This document shows positions 27,061 through 36,072 of a DNA stretch of 64,000 bases, piece by piece; position 1 is the first letter of the stretch, and each line of letters starts with the position of its first letter. This DNA is from Rurimicrobium sp040387755. GTDB taxonomy: Bacteria; Bacteroidota; Bacteroidia; Chitinophagales; Chitinophagaceae. Made by a program: the position numbers and the translations under genes. The notes under the pieces were generated by a model. The model saw only the letters and a program-made list of their open reading frames with translations. It was not told the DNA's origin and searched no databases. The stretch is from NCBI GenBank assembly GCA_040387755.1, contig JAZKDB010000002.1, positions 1,426,001 through 1,490,000 of the forward strand, written 5' to 3'.

Positions 27061-27855
27061 ATGACTACACTTCAAGCAATTATCCTCGGCATCATTGAAG
27101 GCCTTACCGAGTTTTTACCTGTTTCCTCTACAGGCCATATGATTATCGGCAGCTCATTGATGGGCATCCAGTCCGACGATTTTGTGAAATTATTTACAGT
27201 AGCTATTCAATTGGGCACTATACTTTCAGTAGTGGTACTTTACTTCAAACGTTTCTTTAAAAGTGTTGATTTTTATCTCAAATTGATTGTTGCTTTTATC
27301 CCGGCAGCAATATTCGGTGTACTGCTTTCAGACAAAATTGATGAGCTGCTGGAAAGCCCGCAGACTGTGGCCATAGCACTTGTTGTTGGCGGAGTTGTAC
27401 TTTTATTTATAGATAAAATATGGAATGGCAATACTGAAAACAATTCTGATAACATTAAATACCCTTCAGCCTTTACCATAGGTTTATTTCAGTGTCTGGC
27501 CATGATACCTGGTGTGTCACGTTCGGCAGCTACCATTATTGGTGGAATGCAACAAAAATTGACCCGCAAAGCCGCTGCAGAGTTCTCTTTCTTTTTGGCT
27601 GTACCTACTATGTTTGCCGCAACAGCAAAAAAATTGCTGGATTTTTACAAAGACGGACATAGCATCACTTCGGAAGAATGGAGTTTACTGGCTATTGGTA
27701 ATCTTGTGGGTTTTGTAGTAGCGGTTATTGCTATCAAATCCTTTATTTCTTTTGTTACCAAATATGGTTTTAAGGCTTTTGGTGTTTACAGAATTATTGT
27801 GGGTTGCATTATTTTAGCCCTATTGTGGAGTGGCCATAGTTTGCAGATTATATAA
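27061..27855 (+). CDS. uppP: undecaprenyl-diphosphatase (BacA family)
   Basis: This 264-residue integral membrane protein has about eight helices. EGLTEFLPVSSTGHMI near residue 15 is the first catalytic motif, and PGVSRSAATIIGGM near residue 152 is the second. It dephosphorylates undecaprenyl diphosphate so the lipid carrier can be reused for peptidoglycan and other glycans; loss gives bacitracin sensitivity in other species. It begins 7 nt after queE. Confidence 0.95.
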   Translation: MTTLQAIILGIIEGLTEFLPVSSTGHMIIGSSLMGIQSDDFVKLFTVAIQLGTILSVVVLYFKRFFKSVDFYLKLIVAFIPAAIFGVLLSDKIDELLESPQTVAIALVVGGVVLLFIDKIWNGNTENNSDNIKYPSAFTIGLFQCLAMIPGVSRSAATIIGGMQQKLTRKAAAEFSFFLAVPTMFAATAKKLLDFYKDGHSITSEEWSLLAIGNLVGFVVAVIAIKSFISFVTKYGFKAFGVYRIIVGCIILALLWSGHSLQII

Positions 27856-27885
27856 ACAACCGTATCTTTAAATAAATAATACTTT

Positions 27886-28278
27886 ATGAAAAAATTACTT
27901 TTAATCGTATTCACTTTTTTGTCTCTTATCAGCAGCCATTCATTTGCTCAGCTTCATGTCAAAAGAGAACCTCTTATAACATTTGGAGGCATAACCGGTG
28001 GCAGCAATGTTTCTATTATGCAATTAATGGACTATCCCGAATTAATGATGACCGATAAAACGGAGCAAATCGTCAGTTATGAAATTACCTTTAATGCCGG
28101 TAAGGAAGAATCGGTTACTATCAAGGTTGAGGGCCCAAAAATCAATCAAGCGGCTAAAGCAAAGTTAGAAAGCCTGAAGGGCAAAGAAGGAGAAATCCGT
28201 TTTCATCATGTTATGACTAAGAAAGAAGATGTTATTTTCGATACCCCATACCAATTGACACTTCATTTTAACCAATAA
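27886..28278 (+). CDS. small secreted protein resembling the GldM C-terminal domain
   Basis: This 130-residue protein has a signal peptide (about residues 1-21). The mature part reads ITFGGITGGSNVSIMQLMDYPELMM, then IVSYEITF and a closing FDTPYQLTLHF. That order matches the Gly-rich start, central strand and end of the GldM C-terminal Ig-like domain of type IX secretion systems, but the rest of GldM is absent. A second gene with the same plan lies at 29202-29597, with a broken barrel gene between them. The GldM relation is inferred from pattern only. It begins 30 nt after uppP. Confidence 0.55.
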   Translation: MKKLLLIVFTFLSLISSHSFAQLHVKREPLITFGGITGGSNVSIMQLMDYPELMMTDKTEQIVSYEITFNAGKEESVTIKVEGPKINQAAKAKLESLKGKEGEIRFHHVMTKKEDVIFDTPYQLTLHFNQ

Positions 28279-28288
28279 TAGTTCATTT

Positions 28289-28999
28289 TTAAAAGTCACA
28301 ACTCAAACCCAGCTTCAGATAGCTGGGTTTGTAGTTTGTAGCAGGCTGTTCATTTTTACCTGTCGAAATGCTATAAACGGGTATATCCTCGATGAAGGAA
28401 TTGACTAAATTCTGACGAAAAATACAATAGACCTTTAGTTTCTCCGACCGCGGAATTTTATACTGCAAACCAATACTTGCAGATGGCAAAAACTTTCTTC
28501 TGTTTGCATTAATCAATATCTGGATACTATCCAGTCCCATTCCCTGATGAATCGTATTAACGACATTGGTCACCCGCCAATTATAAGAAGCACTGGTTTA
28601 CAGATTATAATCCATACCAATACCTGCCAATACTTGTACATTATCCTTTCGGGTAGGGAAAACAATCAATCCTGAAAAATTCAAATTTCGCTGTGTTATT
28701 CCAATAAACACTTTGCCGGCCTGCGAGCTTTCTCTCTTCAAAGTGTATCTGGCAGGATCCAGTAAAAATCCAAAACTTAACCAAAGCCCCAATGCATTTG
28801 GCTGTTCATTTTCTATTCTTAAAGTCGCTGATACCTGCGCGGCTGCTAATGGTCTGTAATACTTTACAGGATAGACCTTTGCAATACCTTCGACACTGAT
28901 GCCAAACTTAATTTTATTCTGTCCATACACCACAGACCCAACTCGGGTCAGAAGAAGACAAAAAACAAAAAGCAGTAAGGCGCTCTTTTTTACATTCAT
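28289..28999 (-). pseudogene. outer-membrane beta-barrel protein gene, interrupted by one in-frame TAA
   Basis: One frame runs from ATG 28999 to TGA/TAA-type stop at 28289 (237 codons) but holds a single TAA at 28598-28600. The first 133 codons give a signal peptide and strands (MNVKKSALLLFVFCLLLTRV start, ending GIGMDYNL). After the stop the same frame continues TSASYNWRVTNVV and ends YLKLGLSCDF, with the terminal Phe typical of outer-membrane barrels. No frameshift is needed to join the halves. The simplest reading is a nonsense mutation; a sequencing error is the main alternative. It lies between two GldM-C-like genes. Confidence 0.75.
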
Positions 29000-29201
29000 A
29001 TTTAAAAATCAATCCCTCAATAACGTAAAATGAGATTAATTAGTATTGAATAAAAGATAGCTGCTCAACTTTAAAATGAATAGAAAATCAGGAGTGCTAA
29101 AAATAATTTCACCTCAACGAACAGAAAGGATCAGGGTTCTCTTTTCAGAATTGATATAACGTATTCATTTCAGGTGTATTTTTGAGAAAACAACATCCTT
29201 T

Positions 29202-29597
29202 ATGAAAAAAATAATTTTAATCGCCTGTGGTTTTCTAACACTGAGCGTATCAACCACTTTGGCGCAAATCAATCTTCAACAAAAGGAACTACTCACTTTA
29301 GGAGGAACACCCAATAAAAGCATTATCTCTATTCAGCAGATTCTTGAGCAACCCATGCTCATTATTAATGACAGGGATTTACATATAAATACCTTCGAAA
29401 TCCGACTCATATCAGACGATGGAAAGAAAATGCTTGGCCCTTTTATCAGTCAAAATGCAAAATTTTCTCCTGAGATGGTTGCCGCAGTCGAAGAATTCAG
29501 AAACTTCAGGGGTATGCTTAAAATTGAGCATATTATGCTGATTAATAAAGGGAAGCTACTTCAGGAAGAAGCTTTACAATTCTCTATCGACAAATAA
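29202..29597 (+). CDS. small secreted protein resembling the GldM C-terminal domain, paralogue
   Basis: This 131-residue protein has a signal peptide (about residues 1-21). LLTLGGTPNKSIISIQQILEQPMLII aligns with LITFGGITGGSNVSIMQLMDYPELMM of the gene at 27886, and the central strand INTFEIRL and closing LQFSIDK also match in position. The two proteins are clearly related but diverged. It is followed by a terminator hairpin at 29621. Its function is unknown; a type IX secretion or gliding link is inferred from the domain pattern only. Confidence 0.55.
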   Translation: MKKIILIACGFLTLSVSTTLAQINLQQKELLTLGGTPNKSIISIQQILEQPMLIINDRDLHINTFEIRLISDDGKKMLGPFISQNAKFSPEMVAAVEEFRNFRGMLKIEHIMLINKGKLLQEEALQFSIDK

Positions 29598-29620
29598 TAC
29601 TTACTATTAGTTATTGTTCA

Positions 29621-29645
29621 AGCCCGGCTCTCATCAGCCGGGTTT
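29621..29645 (+). terminator. terminator hairpin after the second GldM-C-like gene
   Basis: CCCGGCT (29623-29629) pairs with AGCCGGG (29636-29642) around a 6-nt loop, with extra A/T pairs outside and a T-rich tail. It starts 24 nt after the stop. Confidence 0.7.
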
Positions 29646-29707
29646 GTTATTTCAGCACATTGCCGTTCTTCAAAAATTATGCACCTTTGCGGCAGAAAAA
29701 TAAAACT

Positions 29708-30709
29708 ATGGCTTTCTCCAAAATTGACATCCACACCCATATAATGCCGGAACATATCCCGAATTATTTTCAAAAATTCGGTTATGGCGAGTTTATACAT
29801 CTGGAGCATCATTGTCCGGGTTGTGCGAAGATGATTAAAGGGGATAAAGTTTTTAGAGAAGTAGAGCAGAATTGCTGGGATGCTTCGGTAAGAATGAAAG
29901 AAATGGACATGACAGAAGTTGGTGTACAAGTACTGTCTACTATTCCTGTTTTGTTTAACTATTGGGCACAACCAGCACATGGTCTGGAAACTGCCCATTT
30001 TTTCAACGACCATATCGCCCAATCCTGTGCTTATCATCCAGAGCGTTTTATCGGTTTGGGTACAGTGCCTTTGCAGGATATTGATTTGGCCATACAGGAA
30101 ATGGAACGTTGTGTAAAGGAGCTGAAAATGCCTGGTCTGGAGATTGGCTCCAACATCAACGGTAAAAATCTGAGCGATGCTTATTTTACCCCCTTCTGGC
30201 AAGCCGCCGAAGAATTGGGTTGCAGCATTTTTGTTCATCCATGGGAGATGATGGGCGAAAATGATATGACTAAATACTGGTTGCCCTGGCTGGTAGGCAT
30301 GCCTGCCGAAACAGCACGTGCTATCGCTTCCATGATTTTTGGTGGAGTATTTACCCACTTTCCGAAACTGCGGGTGGCTTTTGCACATGGTGGAGGTAGT
30401 TTTCCTTTTACCATCGGCCGTATAGAACATGGCTTCAATGTACGCCCCGACCTCTGTGCTATAGACAACAATGTCAACCCGCGCGAATATTTGGGCAAAT
30501 TCTGGATAGATGCATTGGTGCATGACCCTAAGGCACTCGATTATGTGATTGATGCAATGGGCAAGGACAAAGTATGTATGGGCAGCGATTATCCTTTCCC
30601 ATTGGGCGAGCACCATCCCGGCAAACTCATCGAAGAAATGCCATATAGCAACGAGCTCAAGAATCAACTATTGCATGAGAATGCAATGACTTGGTTGTAC
30701 GGAAAGTAG
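29708..30709 (+). CDS. amidohydrolase, 2-amino-3-carboxymuconate-6-semialdehyde decarboxylase (ACMSD) type
   Basis: The start is ATG 29708 (MAFSKIDIHTHIMPEH), dropping 16 unconserved residues. Of 333 residues, the zinc ligands are visible: IHTH (HxH), IFVHPWEM, and MGSDYPFPLGE with the ligand Asp; AHGGGSFPFTIGR provides another active-site His. ACMSD removes the carboxylate from the kynurenine-pathway intermediate, steering tryptophan breakdown away from NAD. No other kynurenine gene is present here, so the physiological substrate is not fixed by context. It is convergent with the DUF5689 operon, 19 nt away. Confidence 0.88.
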   Translation: MAFSKIDIHTHIMPEHIPNYFQKFGYGEFIHLEHHCPGCAKMIKGDKVFREVEQNCWDASVRMKEMDMTEVGVQVLSTIPVLFNYWAQPAHGLETAHFFNDHIAQSCAYHPERFIGLGTVPLQDIDLAIQEMERCVKELKMPGLEIGSNINGKNLSDAYFTPFWQAAEELGCSIFVHPWEMMGENDMTKYWLPWLVGMPAETARAIASMIFGGVFTHFPKLRVAFAHGGGSFPFTIGRIEHGFNVRPDLCAIDNNVNPREYLGKFWIDALVHDPKALDYVIDAMGKDKVCMGSDYPFPLGEHHPGKLIEEMPYSNELKNQLLHENAMTWLYGK

Positions 30710-30728
30710 GTTTCCCTTGTAATCCACC

Positions 30729-32150
30729 TCAATAAATATCCAATTGCGGATTGCGGATTTTCAACTCCTTTGTAGTGTTGTAGGGTGTTGCTATTCCCTG
30801 AAATGTTCTGGTAATGGTTGGTATGGATGTCGTAGCAAAAACCGCACTGTAACTGGTATACAAAGTGATATTTCCAGTAGCATCACTTAGTATTTTGCCT
30901 CCCCCAAAAGTGCCTGTACTGGTAATTTTTGCATTTATAATTTTCACTAAAACCGATTCGTACTGGGCAAAATTGGCATTCAAGGCAGCAATGGTCAGTT
31001 GTACAGGAATCACTGTTCTGTTCTTTGCCAGCAAAGTAGCTTTCGAGCTTTTGATACTTTTAATCTCTAATGCTCCATCATAACTGGTGAGCAAAGCTCC
31101 TGAAATATTCAACTCAATTGAATCACCTAGATCAGGAAGGCCCGCTACAGAAGAACCAAAATAAACCATCACGGCCTTTTGTGCATCCTGCAGAATAATC
31201 GTACCAGTACTAAAATTTTTATTAACCGCATCGCTTGTTACCACTCCCCGAAGAATAAAATTACCCAACACAGTATCCTTCAACTGATACATTTTACGCA
31301 CACTGTCTATACTGAGCAAAACGGGTTCCTGAAAACCTGAACCGTCACATCTGTTCTGGTACATTTGCACATCATTGGTATCCCGGATGCTTAATTGTCC
31401 GACACCCTTATTGATAGTGTAAACAGCAGTAATAGAGCCCATGCCAACCGGAGTAGTGAAGGCCTGGAAACGTGCATAATTACTGGTTCGCAGGATAATA
31501 CTTGCGCCGCTGCAGTTCTTTAATTTTATACTGGTGGCAAAAGAGGCTTCTGCATATTGATTGTCATAAAAGGGATTGTCCAGTTCTGCTTCTTCAATTT
31601 TAATCAGCCTGTTCACTAAATCTTTGCGCGGAGTAGAAAGCTCATTCATAGTCACAATTACCGGTGGTATTATTACATTGCTTTTTGCAGCAATCAGATG
31701 TTGCCCGATAAACTTTGCCTGAATATCCGAAACCTGCAAAACACCATCATTATCAGGAGCAGGAGCAGCACCCAATTTTAATGTACCCTTATTGTTACCC
31801 AGATACAATCCCTTCAATTTCAGGAATACTTTTCTGCCTATCGGAAAACGGGTATACAAGCTGCTCTCATCCAGATGAATGGCTATGCCGGCAGAGCTAT
31901 CCTCCAATACCAGTTGATTGAACAGATTGCCGGACTCATCGTCCGCACGCACTACCGCAGCAACAATCCAATCGCTGTCTATCAATACCGGTACACCTTC
32001 CGCAGGATTCAAAGCATTAACCTTGTATATCGTGCAATTCACCGCCGATGCCCAATCATCATTTCCATAAGTATCCGGCAATTCATTTTTTTCCTTCAGA
32101 CAAGCCGACAAAAACAATATTCCGGCGAGTATCCAAATAGTTGATTTCAT
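30729..32150 (-). CDS. DUF5689-domain lipoprotein (larger)
   Basis: This 473-residue protein has a lipobox (LFLSACLK). The N-terminal half carries DUF5689 features: WIVAAVVRADDESGNLFNQLVLEDSSAG, then FPIGRKVFLKLKGLYLG, an OB-fold-like pattern. The C-terminal part repeats a similar unit (LRGVVTSDAVNKNFSTGTIILQDAQKAVMVYF), so the protein probably holds two such domains. It is last in a three-gene operon after the receptor and the smaller DUF5689 protein (gap 8 nt), and is probably surface-exposed and linked to receptor function. Confidence 0.85.
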   Translation of the reverse strand: MKSTIWILAGILFLSACLKEKNELPDTYGNDDWASAVNCTIYKVNALNPAEGVPVLIDSDWIVAAVVRADDESGNLFNQLVLEDSSAGIAIHLDESSLYTRFPIGRKVFLKLKGLYLGNNKGTLKLGAAPAPDNDGVLQVSDIQAKFIGQHLIAAKSNVIIPPVIVTMNELSTPRKDLVNRLIKIEEAELDNPFYDNQYAEASFATSIKLKNCSGASIILRTSNYARFQAFTTPVGMGSITAVYTINKGVGQLSIRDTNDVQMYQNRCDGSGFQEPVLLSIDSVRKMYQLKDTVLGNFILRGVVTSDAVNKNFSTGTIILQDAQKAVMVYFGSSVAGLPDLGDSIELNISGALLTSYDGALEIKSIKSSKATLLAKNRTVIPVQLTIAALNANFAQYESVLVKIINAKITSTGTFGGGKILSDATGNITLYTSYSAVFATTSIPTITRTFQGIATPYNTTKELKIRNPQLDIY

Positions 32151-32158
32151 ACTTAAAT

Positions 32159-32974
32159 TTATTTCTTAAAACATCTTGGTAAATTCATATCCACATCAGG
32201 CGTATCCCTTAATATCAATTGAGGTGTATTATTAAACACCGAATAAATAGCACTGATCTTTCCACGCAAGCTTGGTGGCCTTTGCGACTGAAACCTGCAG
32301 TATCCGCTGGTGCGCAGTATAATGAGGTTACTGTCGCAATCTGTCAATTGTATGTTTGTAGCACTGGATAATGAGGCTGGTAAAGCATATTTATCTGCCA
32401 ATACCGTATCCATAATCTGTACATCAGTAATGGTGACCAAACGATTAAACAATTCAGATTTTGCTTTCATCGCATCGGCTACATTAAGTTCAATAGCCTT
32501 GATTGTATCCTGCTCATCCGTCTTAACAATAAACTGATTCCACAGATGAAAAGGTATAGCAGACAGCAATCCTTTGTCGTCGGGCACATAACCCAGTTGG
32601 GGCAATTTGTAAAAGAAAGCGGTGTACAATCCCTTACATTTTACATAGACTTTTTGCCCTATAGAAAAGTCGTTGTACAAATTATTGGCGTCCAGCAAAA
32701 TGGGGATTGCAGCAGTACCATCGTCAATTATAATCTGCTTATAAAAGTTGCCGCTTCTGTCATCTGCAATCACAGTGCCGGAAATCAATATATTCTCTTT
32801 GATTTCTTTTACTCCTGCCACGCCCATACTACTGCGCAATTCGGCTATGGATTTGTATATAGCAAATGCAGGATTGTTTGTGCTGTTGCTCTTTGGCTCG
32901 CTGAATTTTTGCTGCACACAGGCCCCGGCTAAAAGAAGAATAGGCAAGGCTATTAAAGAATACCACGACTTCAT
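32159..32974 (-). CDS. DUF5689-domain lipoprotein (smaller)
   Basis: This 271-residue protein has a lipobox (LLLAGACVQ). ISGTVIADDRSGNFYKQIIIDDGTAAIPILLD and FSIGQKVYVKCKGLYTAF are the DUF5689 signatures, and the C-terminal part ends TPQLILRDTPDVDMNLPRC, as in its larger neighbour (GQLSIRDTNDVQMYQNRC). The two lipoproteins are therefore paralogues from a tandem duplication. The gene starts 4 nt after the TonB-dependent receptor, which strongly suggests a joint role in uptake. Confidence 0.85.
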   Translation of the reverse strand: MKSWYSLIALPILLLAGACVQQKFSEPKSNSTNNPAFAIYKSIAELRSSMGVAGVKEIKENILISGTVIADDRSGNFYKQIIIDDGTAAIPILLDANNLYNDFSIGQKVYVKCKGLYTAFFYKLPQLGYVPDDKGLLSAIPFHLWNQFIVKTDEQDTIKAIELNVADAMKAKSELFNRLVTITDVQIMDTVLADKYALPASLSSATNIQLTDCDSNLIILRTSGYCRFQSQRPPSLRGKISAIYSVFNNTPQLILRDTPDVDMNLPRCFKK

Positions 32975-32978
32975 AAAA

Positions 32979-35792
32979 CTAAAATTTCAGGCTTAGGTTA
33001 ATTAAAAAAGTTCTTCCGGGAGCATACACATACTTACGCGGAAATTTATCCGGATTGTTATGGGTAAAATCGTAGCGCAATTGCTCGAATCCCGAAGACT
33101 TGATTGATTGATTATTGAGCAGATTATTAATCGAAAAATTGATATACAGGGATGTTTTGTAACTGAATTTATCAGACAGTTTATAGAGCTTAATAGATTT
33201 TCCACCCGAAATATCCAAGGTGAAAAAAGCAGCGAGTTGTTCCTGATTAAATATCCTGCCAAATAAAGAATCTGTATGCTGTATCAATTCTGCCGCTTCC
33301 ACACTTCGCCTGGCAGGATTGACAGCAACATAATTTCTGTCAAAATAATTAGCATTGATTTTGATATACCAATACTTCTTTGCATTGTATGCAATACCGC
33401 TTGTATAAGCACTCTGCGGACCCACTCCGAGGTAATAATTTTTTATAAACACCTCCTTGCTCTTTGCATTCAGATTGGTATCGTTATCGTTATAAACAGA
33501 TACACTTGGCTTGTTTGTATAAAATGCCTGACCAAGTGCCGCAACAGCATTCACCGAAATCATTGAGTTAAGGCAATATTCTATGGCCAATTCCGTGCCG
33601 ATATTTCTGGTATTGATGTTGCGCATCACAAAATTGACAAAGCTTTGGTACTCCGGTTCATCATTATAAAAGCGCTGAATACTGACACTGTTTTTAATAT
33701 CCGTTACATAGCCCATCGCTCTTATATTCAATTTTGGTGCGTGCAGGATATAGCCCCCCTCTGCACTTTGAGTGTATTGCAATCCTGGCTTATCTATAGT
33801 CTGATTGCAGGTTCTGGGTGCAATAAATACATGATTAAAAGAGGGTTCGTCGGCACTGTAAAAACCATTCAACACCAAATAGTTTCTGCCATTGATTTTG
33901 TAGGTCAAACCACCTTTTGCTGCATAAGTGATAAAGCTTTGCATTTCGCTTTTGCCAAAAGAATGATCCGGCACTAAACCATTTCGGTATCGTCCGTTTC
34001 GCTGAAAGGCCGAAAATCCGGCCTGGATGGAGGTGTGCAAACTGAGCTTTTTAAGATTGACCTCCTGTTGTGCCCAAAGCCATGCTTTCTGATTTTTGGC
34101 TTCGAAATAATATTTGTACTGATCTCCTTTCAAAACTGCTGTATTCGGTTTATTCAAATCGTTTTGCAAATAGCTTTTATTAGACGGAAATTGCTGTGCA
34201 GCAAAGGAGTTGTAATTAAGAAAATAATCGCCTCCCAGTAAATCTTCCAGACGCCTGAAGAAAGTAGAATATTGGCCCATAGCCTGCAGCCCTCCGCTCC
34301 AGATTATTTTATCGCTATACCGCTGAGCGATGTTCATAGCCAATCCTGCTTTCTTGAGCTGCTCTACATCTGCACCAATGACATAAAGCGAGCGTCTGCC
34401 CTGTAAACTATCTCCGGCCATTCCATTTCGGTTATATAATGTTTCAAAATTGTTTCTGTTTGCCGAGTACAACCTCGACCAATCTATTTGCAATTGCTCC
34501 GGATTTTGACGAAGTTGTTCTTCTATTTCTTTAGCAGCTATTGGATTTGCAGATTGATACATGCCGGGAAGATTTTGGTAATAATCGGGCCGTGGGTCAA
34601 TGGCATTATACCAATCCAGTGAAGTGGATTGATTGCTGCCCATCTGATAAAAGAAAGAACTGTTTATCCTGGTATTATCCGAAGGGGAATAGCTATGCTG
34701 CAATACAGCAAAGGGCAGTTCACTTTTTGATAGTCGGGCATTTCGTATTTTCCCATCTTGCCAGCCCCAGTTAGGATTATAGTAATGATTCCCGGCCAAA
34801 TCATAAACCTCGTCAACAGCAGTTCCGGACCTGGCTCTTGTAGATGGAGAAGCTACCAGATTCAGAGAAAATTGGTGTCTTGAATTGACAACTTTAGTTA
34901 CCGAAAACAATCCCGAATAAGCATCCAGTGAAGTACCGGGAATATAGCCTTCCACTGCCCATCGTCTGGAAGCAGAAAAAGTAAATGCCCAGTACTTTTT
35001 GTTCAATCCGGTGCTGTGCGTGTACATCACCCGATGATGATATCCCCTGTTAGCCACCGAATAAGTAAACTTATGCTGAGCAGACATATCTGCAGCATTG
35101 AGCTCAAAAGCTGTTGCACCATTCACCAAACCAAATGCCTGCTGGTGGGTAGCAAGGCCATAACTGCTGACAGGGTTTTTGAGTACATCATTCAGGCCCG
35201 ACCATTGCGCCCACGACGGATTACCGCTGTTCAAATCATTCATCGATATACCATTCATCAGTATCTGCTGACTGGCTTTGTTGTATCCCCTTGTGCGAAA
35301 ATTATACTGACCGAAAACAAAACCTGCAGCACTCAGAAAAGGGTCTCTGTTTGCCGACGAATGGAGCAATATGCTGATGTTCTGATTATTCATGGCCCCA
35401 TCATCTTCCTGAGTCTCTATATCCGCTTCCAATAAAACAGAAGATGCCGTAGCCTGTATTTCTCTGGCAAGAATTTTGTTTGGATTTGAAACAAAGATGG
35501 AGCCCAAATCAATTCTGGGCGCATTAACTGCCACCTTAAAACTATCAATCAGTTCGTTTTGAAAAAGAACCTGAATAGTAAACGTGCCGTAGGGCATCGA
35601 AGAGATTTCAAATACCCCATTGGTATCAACTGCATATAGCTGTTTCTTCTTTGGAATGAACAATTGAAAATCCTCAAAACCATAAGGATTGTCTTTATCT
35701 GCAAGGCGGCCTGTTAAAAAAGCAAGCTCATTTTGGGCAATTGTATCAAACTGCAGGAATAGTAAACCTAAAAAAAGAAGGAGTTTTTTCAT
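32979..35792 (-). CDS. TonB-dependent outer-membrane receptor with N-terminal regulatory-like domain
   Basis: The start is placed at ATG 35792 (MKKLLLFLGLLFLQ), giving 937 residues with a signal peptide. Residues about 25-110 form a carboxypeptidase-regulatory-like beta domain (FLTGRLADKDNPYGFEDFQLF). A plug with QILMNGISMNDLNSGNPSW follows, then a long beta barrel ending FLINLSLKF with a terminal Phe. It imports a ligand across the outer membrane with TonB energy. Two DUF5689 lipoproteins follow at 4 and 8 nt, in the place SusD-like proteins take in glycan systems, so the ligand is probably not a typical starch-like glycan. Confidence 0.92.
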   Translation of the reverse strand: MKKLLLFLGLLFLQFDTIAQNELAFLTGRLADKDNPYGFEDFQLFIPKKKQLYAVDTNGVFEISSMPYGTFTIQVLFQNELIDSFKVAVNAPRIDLGSIFVSNPNKILAREIQATASSVLLEADIETQEDDGAMNNQNISILLHSSANRDPFLSAAGFVFGQYNFRTRGYNKASQQILMNGISMNDLNSGNPSWAQWSGLNDVLKNPVSSYGLATHQQAFGLVNGATAFELNAADMSAQHKFTYSVANRGYHHRVMYTHSTGLNKKYWAFTFSASRRWAVEGYIPGTSLDAYSGLFSVTKVVNSRHQFSLNLVASPSTRARSGTAVDEVYDLAGNHYYNPNWGWQDGKIRNARLSKSELPFAVLQHSYSPSDNTRINSSFFYQMGSNQSTSLDWYNAIDPRPDYYQNLPGMYQSANPIAAKEIEEQLRQNPEQLQIDWSRLYSANRNNFETLYNRNGMAGDSLQGRRSLYVIGADVEQLKKAGLAMNIAQRYSDKIIWSGGLQAMGQYSTFFRRLEDLLGGDYFLNYNSFAAQQFPSNKSYLQNDLNKPNTAVLKGDQYKYYFEAKNQKAWLWAQQEVNLKKLSLHTSIQAGFSAFQRNGRYRNGLVPDHSFGKSEMQSFITYAAKGGLTYKINGRNYLVLNGFYSADEPSFNHVFIAPRTCNQTIDKPGLQYTQSAEGGYILHAPKLNIRAMGYVTDIKNSVSIQRFYNDEPEYQSFVNFVMRNINTRNIGTELAIEYCLNSMISVNAVAALGQAFYTNKPSVSVYNDNDTNLNAKSKEVFIKNYYLGVGPQSAYTSGIAYNAKKYWYIKINANYFDRNYVAVNPARRSVEAAELIQHTDSLFGRIFNQEQLAAFFTLDISGGKSIKLYKLSDKFSYKTSLYINFSINNLLNNQSIKSSGFEQLRYDFTHNNPDKFPRKYVYAPGRTFLINLSLKF

Positions 35793-36072
35793 GTCAAAAA
35801 TGGAGTAGAGCATTTAGCGGCAAACAAGATATACGCATCATTACGATACCGCCAAATATTTACAATCATTTCTTTACAAATATTTTTATAATATGAATTA
35901 TTTTCCGAAACAAAGATTTTTAATATTATTTCTTATTTACTCATTTAGCCCGGGCTAATGTTCTTGCAGGCTTTTAAAAAACAGGCCTCTTAAATAAATT
36001 TCAAAGCCGGACACTGCTTACAAAATGTTCCTACTTTTGCCACTCTTTATTGATCAATCTCATTATACATTT

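Noticed and set aside
28305..28330. AAACCCAGCT hairpin as a terminator
   Set aside because: It lies inside the barrel gene's last codons and lacks an adjacent T run.
28598..28999. Two separate small genes at 28289-28573 and 28598-28999
   Set aside because: The frame continues through the TAA and the second half has no start region of its own; one broken gene fits better.
29618..30667. 349-residue minus-strand ORF
   Set aside because: It is antisense to the ACMSD-type gene, with His/Cys-rich, unstructured composition and no family match.
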